Shown in pieces: positions 15,660 through 27,473 of a DNA stretch of 64,000 nucleotides. The notes under the pieces are model-generated. The model was not told where the DNA came from and searched no databases. It saw only the letters and a list, made by a program, of their open reading frames with translations. How positions within the stretch are numbered: the first letter of the stretch is position 1; every line of letters starts with the position of its first letter. The stretch comes from Stomorhina lunata (lineage: Eukaryota; Arthropoda; Insecta; Diptera; Rhiniidae). The DNA is taken from the NCBI GenBank assembly GCA_933228675.1, contig OW121745.1:219346-283345 (forward strand). The letters run 5' to 3'. The translations under genes and the position numbers were made by a program.

Positions 15660-16640
15660 ACGATGAAATTTGGCACACTTATTTAGTTTTATATAGATAA
15701 GAAAAATTCAAAAAAACTTTGAAATCCGACGACTCCTTGAGGTACCTCCCTTGGACCCCCATTTTTTTACTTATTTTTCTTCTCAATGTATAACCCGCAA
15801 TTTTCAACGGAATTTCATGAAAATCGGCATAACTCTATTATTTGACCAAGAAAAGAGCTCCACTAGTTTTGGTTGAAATCCGACGACTCCTTAAGGTACC
15901 GCCCTTGGACCCCCATTTTTTCACTAATTTTTCTTCTCAATGTATAAACCCCAATTTTCAATAGAATTCGATAAAATTTGGCACACTTCTATTTTTTGAT
16001 CCAGAAAAAAGCCTTACTAATTTTGGTTGAAATCCGACGACTCTTTGAGGTACCTCCTTTGGACCCCCATTTTTTCACTTATTTTTCTTCTCAATGTATA
16101 AACCCCAATTTTCAATAGAATTTGATAAAATTTGGCACACTTCTGTTTTTTGATCCAGAAAAAAGCCTTACTAATTTTGGTTGAAATCCGACGACTCTTT
16201 GAGGTACCTCCCTTGGACCCCAATTTTTTCACTTATTTTTCTTCTCAATGTATAAACCCCAATTTTCAATAGAATTTGATAAAATTTGGCACCCTTCTAT
16301 TTTTTGATCCAGAAAAGAGCCCTACTAATTTTGGTTGAAATTCGACGACTCCTTGAGGTACCTCCCTTGGACCCCCATTTTTTCACTTATTTTTCTTCTC
16401 AATGTATAAACCTTAATTTTCAATAGAATTTGATAAAATTTGGCACACTTCTATTTTTTTATCCTAAAAAAAGCCCTACTAATTTTGGTTGAAATCCGAC
16501 GACTCCTTGAGGTACCTCCCTTGGACCCCCATTTTTTCACATTTCAATGTATAACCCACAATTTGATAAAATTCGGCACACTTTTATTTTCTGATCTAAA
16601 AAAGAGTTCTACCAATTTCGGTTGAAATCCGGTCAAAGCC
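15660..16640 (+). repeat. 154-bp tandem repeat, about six copies
   Basis: GACGACTC recurs at 15728, 15882, 16036, 16190, 16344 and 16498, exactly 154 bp apart. The copies include AGGTACCTCCCTTGGACCCC and TTTTTCTTCTCAATGTATAA. The sixth is shortened. Confidence 0.95.
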
Positions 16641-16654
16641 AATATTTAAATATT

Positions 16655-16912
16655 TTATTCATTAATTATCATTTCCTTAACTACATCATCCAATTCCGAA
16701 ACATTTTTATAAGGTTGTCGTCTTAAATTACTTATATATGGATCAGAAGACTCAAGTAAACGATGAAAAACATCGGTATTTGTTGCAGTTCTACTGCACT
16801 TTCTAGAAAACATTAATCTGTAATTCCTATAATCTTTGTTTCGAGCTTCTTCTGCTTCCTCGGAGAGCATACCAATTGGGAGTACTGCTGCATCTATTAT
16901 GTCCTTTCCATT
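16655..16912 (-). pseudogene. C-terminal fragment of unrecognised transposon-borne protein
   Basis: A minus-strand frame is open upstream of its first ATG (NGKDIIDAAVLPIGMLSEEA) and continues with EEARNKDYRNYRLMFSRK, DVFHRLLESSDPYISNLRR and a stop. The codon use and composition look like real protein. I recall similar tails in unannotated insect and cnidarian proteins associated with repeats but cannot name the family. It may be the end of the transposase for the surrounding 2-kb element. Confidence 0.4.
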
Positions 16913-17629
16913 ATAAGAATTTTAATTTTTAAGAATTTTTTTGTTTTTTTTTTAATTTCTTATGCACTTTTTCCAAATAGCTGTCAATAAATTATTAATA
17001 AATTGTTGTTATAAAAGAGCTAATGTTAGGATTAATAACTGCAATTTGATTAAAAACTTAAGCCTGAAGGTATGCAATGGTTTTTTATTATAAGCAATAT
17101 TCCTGACTTTTTTTACTAAATTTTGATTTTTTCTAAAGTTTGACAAAAGTTGCTAAATTTTTTTTAGCTAATTCGAAAGAAAAGCCTTTTGTCTTTCATT
17201 TCATTATACTAAGAGCACGGAGGTAAACCGAGCCAACTGACTTTTTCTCCAACGAAAACTGCCAATGCTAAATTTTATAGGACAATCTTGATGCGCTCAT
17301 ATCTCCCAAACTATGTATGCAGTAAACTTTTTTTTTCTTTAAAACAAACACAAGATCTCAGACTTCAATAAAATTCACACCTACATTTTGCCACTTGAAA
17401 TATCTTCGATACATAAGCCTTTAAATTTCAATAATTTTACCATAAATTTTTGTTTCACAATATTTAGCTGACTTCAACCGATTTTTTCTATATATATGTA
17501 TATATATCTTAGGAAAAAAATATAGATTTTTCATTGCCAGATTCTTCTCTATCAAATGGCATTATTAGATTTTTGAAAAGTGATAGTCAAAAAATGCCAT
17601 TTTTGCAGCAGAAATACCATAGTGAGACG

Positions 17630-17819
17630 TGTTGAATTGTATTATTTTATATTCAACTTAATTTGGAAATTTATACTTTATAAATTTACACTTTAAATAT
17701 TTGAATTGATATATCCATTGAAAAATATGTTTTTAGAAATAGAAAATTTTCAATTCGAACTTCACTTCCATTTAATATTTTGTACAATAAACATCATTTA
17801 TAAAACCGATCGAATTATT
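17630..17819 (+). repeat. Copia 3' LTR, first part
   Basis: It matches 13687 onward. It is interrupted after TTATTA by a mini-me-type element and finishes as AATTAAGCA at 20405-20413. Confidence 0.88.
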
Positions 17820-20404
17820 ATACCCTTCACCAATAGGTGAAAGGGTATTATAAGTTTGTGATTCCGTTTGTAATTTTTTTATTAGTGATCGTAGATCCCA
17901 TAAAAATTATACCGATCGACTCAGAATCGGGAGGAGAATCGATTAAGCGATGTCCGTCTGTCTGTCTGTCCGTCCGTCTGTCTGTTGAAATCAAGTTTCT
18001 GAAGCCCCTGGAGGATGTTCTTACATAAATTATATATCAGATTTTAGGAAATGAACAATGAACGCTATTAAATTTCATTAAAATCGGTTTATAAACACCG
18101 AAAATATCGAAAAAATACCAAAAATTAGACGAAAATTTTAAAATTTTTGATTGAAACACACTTTTAAATAACAAAAGAAAAAAGATACTCCTGGTGTACA
18201 TGTGATAATATGTTATATATCAGATTGTAGGAAATAGTTTCCCAAAGTACTCTGTAAAATTTTATCAAAATCGGTCCATAAACAACTGAGATATCGCCAA
18301 AACACTGAATTTGATGTATCGCAAATTGCCCAAAGTTCGCATTAGAGAATGTTTGTTGAAAAAATGAAATGCAGAAATAGGAAAAACCATCCTCCTTTAG
18401 CACGGACCTACATAAATTTTATATCAAATTTTAGGAAATTCCCCCGCCAAGCACGTTATTAAATTTTATCAAAAGCGGTCCATAAACAATTGAGATATCG
18501 CCATAACACTACATTTGATGTACAGCAAATTGCCCAAAGTACGTGTCTAAGAAATTTTGTTTACATTTTGTAAGTATTGTTTTAGCGATATCTCAGGTGT
18601 TTATAGACCGATTGTGATGAAATTTGACATCGTTCTTTGTGTGAGGATTTTCTAAAATCTATACTCCACACATCTGATTACGAATACCATTCAAATTGTA
18701 CCGATCAACTCAGAATCGGCAGGAGAATCGATTTCGCAACCTCCGTCCGTCCGTCTGTTTGTCTGTCTGTCCGTCCGTCTGTTTGTTTGTCTGTCCGTCC
18801 GTCTGTTTGTTTGTCTGTCCGTCTGTTTTTTTGTCCGTCCGTCTACCTGTCTGTAATTTTTTCTGTTGTAGTCAAGTTTTTGGAGCTCCTGTTTTGTCGA
18901 TATCTCAGGTGTTTATTTTGATGAAATTTAATAGCATTCTTCGCAGGGGATTAACTAAATCCTGATGCATTCGGTAATTTGTGGTAGATATAATTTAGCG
19001 TTTAAGCGATGGTGTTTTGATCGACAATGATAAAATTCAGGGTGGGACAATATCCTAAAATTTTGTGTAAAATCCAGGAGCTCCACAAATCTAATTTTAG
19101 CAGACAGACACTCTGCATTAATCTTAATTTTGTGTCTGACTTTTGAACATTATTATAACATTTGAGAATGTATTATATATCAAATTATAGGTAATCTTCC
19201 TAGAAAGTACAAAAATGCAGCTAACTACATGATATCCGTTCAAAACCTACATATGTATGTAAGTATCTCACATATCAACGAAAATTTAAATTTTTTAATT
19301 GCAAATCCGTTCACGTTTGACAATTGATCCCGTATAACTTCGCCTAAGATACGATGATGACATTTAGTATAAAGACGTTGTACAATATTGATATTCAGGG
19401 CGATAGCGCCTAAAATAAACTTTCTAGAGGGACAACATTTGACAAAAGTATTTCTGATCTCTTGAAAAGTTCGATATTGAAAATGGGCGAGCTCTATTCA
19501 CATTTAGTGAAATCTCCCATATAACCCCGACCGGGAATCGATTTAATGCTGATAAATTAAATCACATTAAAATTGTACAAGCAACTAGAGCAAAACTTTC
19601 CAAACATCCGCCGGATCTGTCCGGAACAATACATCCCAAATATTATTGATAAAGTGTTCATTTTAATTAATTAACTAACTTCAGATAAATAAGTAAATCT
19701 TTAATAACTTTTCCGACAAAGCTGATATCCATCCATTCAAAAGCTATATATTTCACGTATGTATCTAAAACTAAGAGTGTATACCCTATAATTTTAAGGC
19801 TCATCATTGTTGAAGCTTTGACCTAAATCAGTCCGCTAACTTCAGAGTTTTACATAACTAATCAAGAACTTTTACTAGTTGGATAATTCGTACGAATTAA
19901 AGTGCACAACCCTCACTGGGCACTGTGTTTTTGGGTTGCATGTCAGAATACTTAAACTTCATCAAATCGATGTGCTATTGCAAATGTAAGGGCATCTACA
20001 TTTTGAAGCATCTTTTCTGCATGGTTTATCTGGTCTATCGAACTTTATTAAATGTTCGTAAAATATGTGTCTATTTTATTTCGAAGCTACTGGCTGGCTT
20101 AAATATGCATTCTCTACTTGTAGTCTAGTAATCATTATCTTTCACAAAGGGACCACTTTAAAACCCAAGTGAAGCTTCCCTAGACATCTGCCACCTGCCC
20201 AACCTAACCTTTGGGTGCATAAATATTCTAGATGATGATGCCATACAAAAGCTTTTCTTTTTCCGACTCTTAATTTTAAAGACTCTTTGCATATAATACT
20301 AGTATAACCAAATTTTGCTTGGAATTACATTAAGTACTTTTGCAACACCATTGGTGAAGGGTATCCAAAATTCGGCAAAGCCGAATATACCACTCTTACT
20401 TGTT
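17820..20404 (+). mobile_element. Mini-me/Helentron-type element inside copia LTR
   Basis: Both ends are fixed because they interrupt a known LTR: TACCCTTCACCAATAGGTG at the left, and a CGGCAAAGCCG hairpin followed by CTTACTTGTT at the right. This 2.6-kb copy closely parallels 9548-11659 and, inverted, 22112-25831. It contains a GTCCGTCCGTCTGTTT-type microsatellite and no coding capacity. The borders make it the best reference copy in the window. Confidence 0.8.
18742..18858 (+). repeat. GTCY/GTTT microsatellite core
   Basis: Mixed GTCC, GTCT and GTTT tetranucleotides. It is the core that mini-me-type elements carry, expanded here. Two overlapping frames through it are low-complexity artefacts. 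Confidence 0.9.
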
Positions 20405-20413
20405 AATTAAGCA

Positions 20414-20600
20414 ATTACCCTGTGCACGGTAACTGGAGAACACGCACAAGTTTATGATAAACTAAACGCTAAAGTAGCCATTGCCAACCTGCACGTCAAC
20501 CACGTATTCATTGTTGCTGACATTGTGGACGAAGTAATAATAGGTGCAGATTCTATGATTATGAATGGCATTAGTCCCTGTAAGAATTCTAAACTTATCC
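20414..20600 (+). pseudogene. Gypsy protease, C-terminal half
   Basis: After the second ATTAC the gypsy element resumes with TGEHAQVYDKLNAKVAIANL, then VFIVADIVDEVIIGADS, the C-terminal half of a retroviral-type aspartic protease. The fit with 13520-13681 shows the original continuity. Confidence 0.7.
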
Positions 20601-20779
20601 TGCCATGATAAATTTATTAAACCTTACTCAGAAATTGGCCAATGCGCAACTACTGAAGCAATAAGATGTCCAGCAAATAACAACAGCAATTGACGGAATA
20701 CGTAGAAAAATGGGTAGAAGGCTTGACACAATCTTACAAAAATACCCATATTTGCGGTCAAAACTTAACGCCAGGGAAG

Positions 20780-21844
20780 AACGGCAATAGTGAAACATGA
20801 AATTCATAAGGCCAAGGCGAGACCAATTAAGCATGCGCCTAGAAGTATTCCCCTGACCAAGCCTGACGAAGTTAAAAAATTGGTCAACGACATGGAGCAT
20901 AATGGAGAAATCGAAATATCCGAAATATCGAACCGGTCGTTCTAGTTAAAAATAAAGATGGCAGCACCAAATTTTGTGTTGACTACCGGAAGCTTAATTA
21001 TGTTACGAAGAAGAATAGCTACCCCTTGCTAAGAATCGATGACACCCTGGAAACATTAGGTGGAGCGAAATGGTTTTCTACGCTAGATCTTCAAAGCAGT
21101 TACTGGCAGGGGGAGATCTCAGAGAAAGACAAAGAGAAAACAGCGTTTAGTGCAATTTATGGGCTATTACAGTTCAACGTTATGCCACTTAGGCTCTGCA
21201 ACGCCTCCGCTACTTTCGAACACCTAATGGAACGAGTATTGAAATGACTTAAGCTTAAAACTTGTTTGGTGTACCTGGACGACATCATTGTCATGGGAAA
21301 AACCTTTGATGAACATTTGAAGAATCTGGAAGAAGTCCTGAAACGCAAAGCGGAGGGTGGTCTCACCTTAAGTGCTAAGAAACGCGTGCTGTTCCGGAAA
21401 GAACTAAAATAGTTGGAGCACTTGGTGACTGAAAATGGCGTAGCGACTTATGAGGACAAAATACGAGCTGTCAGAGACTGGCCGCAACCAACAAATCTCC
21501 ACGAATTACGCAGCTTCCTAGAGCTATGCACTTACTACAGGCGATTTGTTCCGAAGTTTGCATGAGCTTACCAAGAAATCTCGGCAATTATATTGGGATA
21601 CAGAGCAGGAGCAAGCGTTTATAAGCTTTAAAACATTGCTCTGCTAGGCACCAATATTGGCGTATCCTATAGCCGGAGGAGCCGAGTGATTGGCTACTAC
21701 AGTCGAACTCTTTCAAAGTCCGAAATGAACTACTGTGTTACAAGACGAGAACTCCTGGCAGCAGTAGAATGTGTGAAACACTACCATAAGTACCTGTATG
21801 GTCAGAAGTTTCAACTAAGGACCGATCATTCCGCACTCAGAAGG
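20780..21844 (+). pseudogene. Gypsy reverse transcriptase and start of RNase H
   Basis: The main intact stretch is 21026-21247, with RIDDTLETLGGAKWFSTLDL, SSYWQGEISEKDKEKTAF and LQFNVMPLRLCNASATF. After a stop the frame gives VYLDDIIVMG (catalytic Y-x-D-D box), then ELRSFLELCTYYRRFVPKF. RNase H at 21686-21844 has GYYSRTLSKSEMNYCVTRRE and FQLRTDHSALR, where homology ends. Several stops and shifts make it non-functional. Confidence 0.85.
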
Positions 21845-22111
21845 TGTTTAGTTCAAAAACTTATACTTCATAATTTTGCTATTTATATAATAAGGATCTG
21901 TAACTACAGGCCCAACTGTTATTGGGAGCTCTCACTTTTTATTTATTCCCCTTTTCCTTTAATTTTCGTTAATTTACATTTGTAATTGACGAATAGATCA
22001 TTATATCATAAGAATTTAGTCTTAATGCAAGTAGCAAAGCGAACAGTTGTTCTAATTAAACCGTGGATTAAATAAACTTTAAAACTGAAAATAAGTGCAT
22101 AAGTGATAAAA
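21845..22111. repeat. Possible solo LTR fragment
   Basis: TGTTTAGTTCAAAAACTT begins at about 21846, just where gypsy homology stops. The segment ends with AATAAACTTTAAAACTG and AAAACA before the next repeat. The composition fits a BEL/Pao-type LTR, but no internal sequence supports that. Confidence 0.25.
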
Positions 22112-22327
22112 AACAAGTAAGAGTGGTATATTCGGCTTTGCCGAATCTTGGATACCCTTCACCAATGGTGTTCCAAAAGTAAAGTACAAAATCGTAAGAA
22201 TATATTGATAATTATATAGTTTCTGATTACTGACTTAGTTGAGCCCCACACAAATGCTTCATATGTATATTAATTTTCTTTTGTTCATACTGAATGTAAT
22301 TCCTAGCAATATTTGGTTATACTAGTA

Positions 22328-23578
22328 CAAGGTGGTGCAAAAGTAATAATCCTATCAGAAAATGCTCTAAATTTTGCGATTGGCCCCTAAAGTCAATTCT
22401 GTTTTGACATTTGTGTAGTAAACACTTGCAAAATACACGTTAATAAACAATGTTACTCTACACTGCTCCAGAACGCGGAATATTGGTGACTATTTATTTG
22501 ACCAAGAATCGGTAGGTGACTTTGGCACAACGTGAATTTCGACGTTTAGCCGCTCGCCTCGAAGAGACTGGCACAACACGAGGTGCTGCCAGGCGTGGCA
22601 GACCCCGGAGTCGCCGTTCTGCAGAGAATATTGCTGCTGTAGCCGAGGATGTCATGGAAGCGCCGTCGACATCGACCAGACGACGTGCCACGCAAATGGC
22701 GACGGTCTTTATAGCGAATTTTGGTAAAAGATTTGAAGATGTTTCCGTACAAAGTCCAGACGGTGCATCAGCTGTTAGCTGCTGACCGCCAATCGCGTCT
22801 AACATACGCTCAAGCCATCCTTAATCACCACCAAGAGGAAGATGATTTTTCATCAAAAATAATCATGAGTGATGAGGCCCATTTCCATCTTAGCGGGTAC
22901 ATAAACAAGCAAAATTTTCGTGAAAATCCGCGTGTAACCCAAGAAGAGCCATTACATCCGCTCAAAGTCACTGTATGGTGTGCTGTTTTCGCTGGAGGAG
23001 TCATCGGACCTTTTTTCTTCGAAGACGTAGCGGGCCAAACGGTTACTGTGAATGGTTAGCGCTACAGAGCAATGATTAACGAGTTCCTTTTGCCGCAACT
23101 TGATGAATTGGGATTGGAAAACATGTGGTTCCAACAGGACGGTGCAACGGCACACACTGCACGTGCCACAACCGATATGCTGAAGGATGCAATTCCCGGG
23201 CGCCTAATCTTCCGTTTTGGCGATTTGCACTGGCCAGCAAGATCGCCTGATTTGACCGCTGCAGACTTCTTTTTGTAGGGCTTTTTGAAGTCGCGGGCTT
23301 ATGTCAACAAGCCTCAGACTCTTGCAGCTCTTAAAGACAATATCCGTCAAGAATGTGAAGACCTATCGCCGGAAGTTTTGGCCAAAGTGATGGAAAATGC
23401 CATAAAAAGGGCTCAAATGACAATCAACTGTGGCGGCGGCCATTTGCATGACATCATATTCTCGACTTGATGTAAAAAAAAATAAAAGACCAAATAAAAA
23501 TAATCCACAAGAAGAATCAAAGTCTTTCATTTTTTTTTAAATTGCAGCCAAAAACATCGGAAGGTTATTTATGCAGTG
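22328..23578 (+). mobile_element. Mariner-like element, DD41D (rosa-type), dead
   Basis: This 1,251-bp insertion is flanked by TA (22326-22327 and 23579-23580). Imperfect terminal inverted repeats start CAAGGTGGTGCAAAAGTAAT and, from the other end, CACTGCATAAATAACCTTCC. The encoded transposase has 41 residues between the second and third catalytic Asp. That matches the rosa group (ITmD41D) described from tephritid flies. The family name rests on my count of that spacing. Confidence 0.8.
22516..23470 (+). pseudogene. Mariner transposase, interrupted
   Basis: Three adjacent frames make up the remnant. 22516-22785 has a short N-terminal part (REFRRLAARLEETGTTRGA) with most of the DNA-binding domain deleted. 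22721-23059 has QSRLTYAQAILNHHQ and the first catalytic Asp in IIMSDEAHFHLSG. After a stop, 23072-23278 has the second Asp in QQDGATAHTA and the third in RSPDLTAADFFL. The Trp that normally follows is a TAG stop at 23276. 23285-23470 has the C-terminus KSRAYVNKPQTLAALK. At least one frameshift and two stops make it non-functional. Confidence 0.85.
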
Positions 23579-24240
23579 TATTATATGCAAAGAATCTTAA
23601 AAATTAAGAGTCGGAAAACGAAAAGCTTTTCGGTGGCGTCATCATCTAGAATAGTTATGGACCCAAAGGTTAGGTTGGGCAGGTGGCAGCGTCACTTGAA
23701 TTCTAAAGTGATATGTGTCTATTTTACACAGTGCCCTGTGAGGGTTGTGTGCTTTAATTCATACGAATTATCCAACTATTAAAGATTAATGATTAGTTAT
23801 GTAAAACTCTGAAGTTAGCGGACTGATTTAGGTCAAAGCTTTAACAATGATTGTCAATGTATACAAGCCTTAGAATTATAAGGTACACACTCTTAGTTTT
23901 AGATACATACGTGAAATATATAGCTTTTAAATGAATGGACATCAGCTTTGGCGGAAAATTTAATGAAAATTTACTTATTAATCTGAAGTTAGTTAACTAA
24001 TTAAGATGAATACTTCAACAATAATATTTGGGATGCATTGTTCTTTCGATCTGTCCGATGGATATGTTGAAAGTTTTGCTCTAGTTCTTTGTGCAATTAT
24101 AATGTGATTTAATTTATCAGCATTAAAGTGATTCCCGGTCGGGGTTATATGGGAGATAACAGTAAATGTGAACGCAGCTCGCCCATTTTCAAAGCCGAAC
24201 TTTTCAAGAGATCGCCCTGAATAACGATATTGTACAACGT

Positions 24241-24304
24241 CTTTATACTAAATGTCATCAACGTATCTATTATAATAGATACGATGATGACATTTAGTAT
24301 AAAG
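24241..24304. repeat. 64-bp near-perfect palindrome
   Basis: The left arm is 24241-24272 and the right arm 24273-24304, 31 of 32 positions complementary, with no spacer. The right arm alone is present in the related element near 10565-10600, so here it has been duplicated in inverted form. Confidence 0.9.
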
Positions 24305-25623
24305 ATAATTATAATTTGTCATTTATTAGCGACTAAGAGATTGCCTTAGGCGAAGTTATACGGGAGCAATTGTCAAACGTGAACGGATTTCTCCCAATTG
24401 CAATTAAAAAATTTAAATTTTCGTTGATATGTGAGATACATACATACATATGTAGGTTTTGAACGGATATCATGTACTTAGCTGAATTTTTGTACTTCCT
24501 AGGAAGATTACCTATAATTTGATATATAATACATACACAAATGTTATCATTATGTTCAAAAGTCAGACACAAAATTAAGATAAATGCAGGTATACCCATA
24601 TGCATTTTACACAAAATTTAAGGATATCGTCCCACCCTGAATTTCATCGTTGTCGATCAAAACACCTAAATATCGCTTAAACACTAAATTATATCTACCA
24701 AAAATTACCGAGTGCATCAGAATTTAGGTAATCCGATGCGTAGAACGCTATTAAATTTGATCAAAATAAACATCTAAAATATCGACAAAACAGGAGCTCC
24801 AAATACTTGACTACAACAGAAAAAAGGACAGACAGGTAGACGGACGGACGGACAGACAGATAGACGGACGGACTTCGCGAAGTCGATTTTCCTGCCGATT
24901 CTGAGTCGATCGGTACAATTTGAATGGTATTCATAATCAGATTTGTGTTTATATATCAGATTTTAGGAAACCCTCCCACAAAGAACGCTGTCAAATTTCA
25001 TCACAATCGGTCTATAAACACCTGAGTAATCGCTGAAACAATACTTAGAAAATGTAAACAAAATTTCGTAGACACGTACTTTGGGCAATTTGCTGAACAT
25101 CACAAGTAGTGTTTTGGCGATATCTCAGTTGTTTATGGACCGCTTTTGATAAAATTTAATAGTGTGCTTGGCGGGGAAATTTCCTAAAATCTGGCATAAA
25201 ATTTATGTATGTCCGTGTTCCAGGAGGATGGTGTTTCCTATTTCATTTTTTCAACAAACATTCTCTAACGCGTACTTTGGCCAATTTGCGATACATCAAA
25301 TTTAGTGTTTTGGCGGTATCTCAGTTGTTTATGGACCAATTTTGATAAAATTTTACAGATTGCTTTGGGGAACCATTTCCTACAATCTGATATATAAAAT
25401 ATTATATACATGTACACTAGGAGTATCTTTTTTCTCTTGTTATTTAAAAGTGTGTTTCAATCAAAAATTTTAAAATCTTCGTCTAATGTTTGATATTTTT
25501 TCGATATTTTCGGTGTTTATAAACCAATTTAAATGAAATTGAAATTGCGGGAGAATTTCCTTAAATCTGGTATATAATTTATGTAGGTCCATCCTAAAGG
25601 GGCTTCAGAAACTTGATTTCAAC

Positions 25624-25643
25624 AGACAGACGGACGGACAGGC

Positions 25644-25691
<48 letters not shown>

Positions 25692-25693
25692 GG
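25624..25693 (-). repeat. GACA/GACG microsatellite
   Basis: CAGACGGACGGACAGGCAGA then repeated CAGA. This is the GTCY core of the mini-me-type element on the opposite strand. Confidence 0.9.
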
Positions 25694-25831
25694 ACATCGC
25701 TTATTCGATTCTGAGTCGATCGGTATACTTTTTATGGGGTCTACCATCACTAATAAAACAAACGGAATCACAAACTTACAAACGGAATCACAAACTTATA
25801 ATACCCTTTCACCTATTGGTGAAGGGTATAA

Positions 25832-25940
25832 AAAGGTTTTTACCGAATATACATCTCTCAAATGAAAAAAAGGGTTTTTACCGAATATACATCCCCCAAG
25901 TGAAAAAAAGGTTTTTACCAAAATATACACCCCCAAGTTA
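25832..25940. repeat. Three tandem copies of a ~38-bp unit
   Basis: AGGTTTTTACCGAATATACA, then CTCCCAAGTGA-like ends, occurs three times with decay. 25941-26190 holds nothing I can identify. Confidence 0.75.
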
Positions 25941-26919
25941 ATAATTATAAAGAGCTATTAAAGTGAATCCCACCATATACACATCTTTTAAGTAAGTCTC
26001 ATATAAATCATCAATTGGATAAAATCAAGTTCAAGGTAATAATTTGACATTCATTTGACATTCAACATATTTTTCAAAATTGCCAACAACAACGTACATA
26101 TATGAAGAATGTATTTACTGTTATAAAATAATGAGCAAAAATTCCTATCATTATCTATTATCAATTATCTTCTACCTTCTTCTTCTATCTTCTATATCTA
26201 TAAAAAATGTTCGCGTCTCTTTGTCTGTTTGTATGTTGCTTGTTGGGAAGGATCTCCGAAACTAGCTTACCGATTTTTCTGAAATTTTGACAGTGTGGTA
26301 TGCTGTGACCAGTGGTTTAATAAACTAGGTTTTTTTATGAAATCTCAAGTGGGCGTGACCCCTCCCATATAACCGATGACCGAGCGGAGCAATTTTTCTA
26401 AAATTTTGACAGTATGTTAAGGTTTGACTGGCGGGTAAAATAGTCTAGTTTTTATTCTTTTGAAATCTCTCCTTCCATATAAGTCAAAAATATATATAAT
26501 GACAAATATGGATGACCGATCCGATTGACTTTTCTTTAATTTTTACAGTTACCGGTGGGTAAAGCAGGCTACATTTTTTTTTTAATCTCAATTGGGCGTG
26601 ACCCCTCCCATATAAGTCAAATATTTAAAATGACAAATATGGATGATAAGATGAAAACGATAAATAAAAGTTTTAAATGTGAATATTTTCATACTATAGC
26701 ACAGTTTTTCTCTTTTTGATTTTTTTGAAAATATACTTGAGAACGGCTGGACAAATGAAGACATTTTTTCTTTCTAAATGTTTTTTTTGTAGAAGTTAGA
26801 ATTATATATAAGAAAAATTTACCATGCCCGCTTTTACGTCCTCTTTTTTGATTTATCTAAAGTAGGAAAATAGATGCACGGAAATTGGTAATATGATTAG
26901 TGTTGGATAATAGTTGACG

Positions 26920-27212
26920 ATTGTTTGAAGAATTTTCGTAATTGCTTGATGGTTGTTTGTCGACTGTTTGATAGTTTTTTTTGATGACTGTTTGATAGTT
27001 GTTTTTGATGATTGACTGATGACTGTTTGAAGATTTTTAATGATTGTTTCACGATTAACTGGCGATTTTATGATTTTTTAATGATTTATTGATGGTTGTA
27101 TGATGATTGACTGAAGACTGTTCAATGATTTTTAATGATTATTCGATAGTTGTTTCACGATTGACTGAAGATTGTTTGACGATTATTTAACGATTGTTTA
27201 ATAGTTTTTTGA
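26920..27212 (+). repeat. Degenerate TGATTGTTTGA minisatellite
   Basis: There are about a dozen diverged copies of GATGACTGTTTGATAGTT-like units. They lie inside the Helitron. Confidence 0.7.
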
Positions 27213-27455
27213 TAATCTATAAATATAAAAAAATGTTCGCGTCTGTTTGTCAGTATGTTGTTTGATATTTATCGACCCATTTGCTTTCGAAAACGTTTAA
27301 AGCACACATTAGTGAGGAGTACTGCCATTCACAAAAGTCAATTAAATATATATGCATATACATTAATAAAGGATTCAATTAATAAAATTATTTCATAATT
27401 GTTAATTTTTGATAAAAGTGTTCCCACAGTAATAAGATGAAAACTTTAACTACCA

Positions 27456-27473
27456 ACCCGGGCAACGCCGGGT
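27456..27473 (+). other. Helitron 3' terminal hairpin
   Basis: ACCCGGGCAACGCCGGGT folds into a 7-bp stem with a short loop, about 10 bp before the inferred 3' end. This is the usual place for the Helitron termination signal. Confidence 0.7.

Larger units (their letters stand above)
15615..17620. mobile_element. 2-kb DNA element in copia, 8-bp TSD
   Basis: AGTGAGAC occurs at 15607-15614 and again at 17621-17628, next to the 3' LTR, so the 2,006 bp between are an insertion. An 8-bp duplication is typical of hAT- or P-like elements. The ends are not obvious inverted repeats; both have CTGCAAAAA at about 17 bp inside. Contents are a 154-bp tandem array and a short minus-strand coding remnant. 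16925-17620 shows no gene. Confidence 0.6.
13687..20413 (+). mobile_element. Copia-type retrotransposon nested in gypsy
   Basis: It is bounded by TG...CA LTRs and the 5-bp target duplication ATTAC. The 5' LTR is 13687-13889. The 3' LTR is 17630-17819 plus 20405-20413, split by a mini-me-type element. The internal part is heavily deleted: gag is followed almost directly by the C-terminal end of reverse transcriptase and RNase H, with protease, integrase and most RT missing. A 2-kb DNA element sits between RNase H and the 3' LTR. The two LTRs are very similar, so insertion was fairly recent compared with the gypsy host. Confidence 0.88.
11707..21844 (+). mobile_element. Ty3/gypsy retrotransposon, decayed, split by copia
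   Basis: From left to right: LTR, primer-binding site, gag with a SAP-like start, protease start, [copia insertion 13687-20413], protease end, reverse transcriptase, and the start of RNase H. It then breaks off at about 21844 without integrase or 3' LTR. The copia insertion has the 5-bp duplication ATTAC (13682-13686 and 20414-20418), proving that the two parts are one element. Stops and frameshifts occur throughout, so it is old and inactive. Confidence 0.85.
22112..25831 (-). mobile_element. Mini-me/Helentron-type element with nested mariner
   Basis: It is the reverse complement of the 17820-20404 type. It opens AACAAGTAAGAGTGG with an ATTCGGCTTTGCCGAAT hairpin and ends CACCTATTGGTGAAGGGTA. 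A mariner occupies 22328-23578, splitting ACTAGTATTATATGC, which is continuous at about 20300 in the other copy. It includes a 64-bp palindrome and a GACA-type microsatellite. Confidence 0.8.

Noticed and set aside
18637..18965. Overlapping Cys/Ser/Val-rich frames
   Set aside because: They translate the GTCY/GTTT microsatellite of a mini-me-type element.
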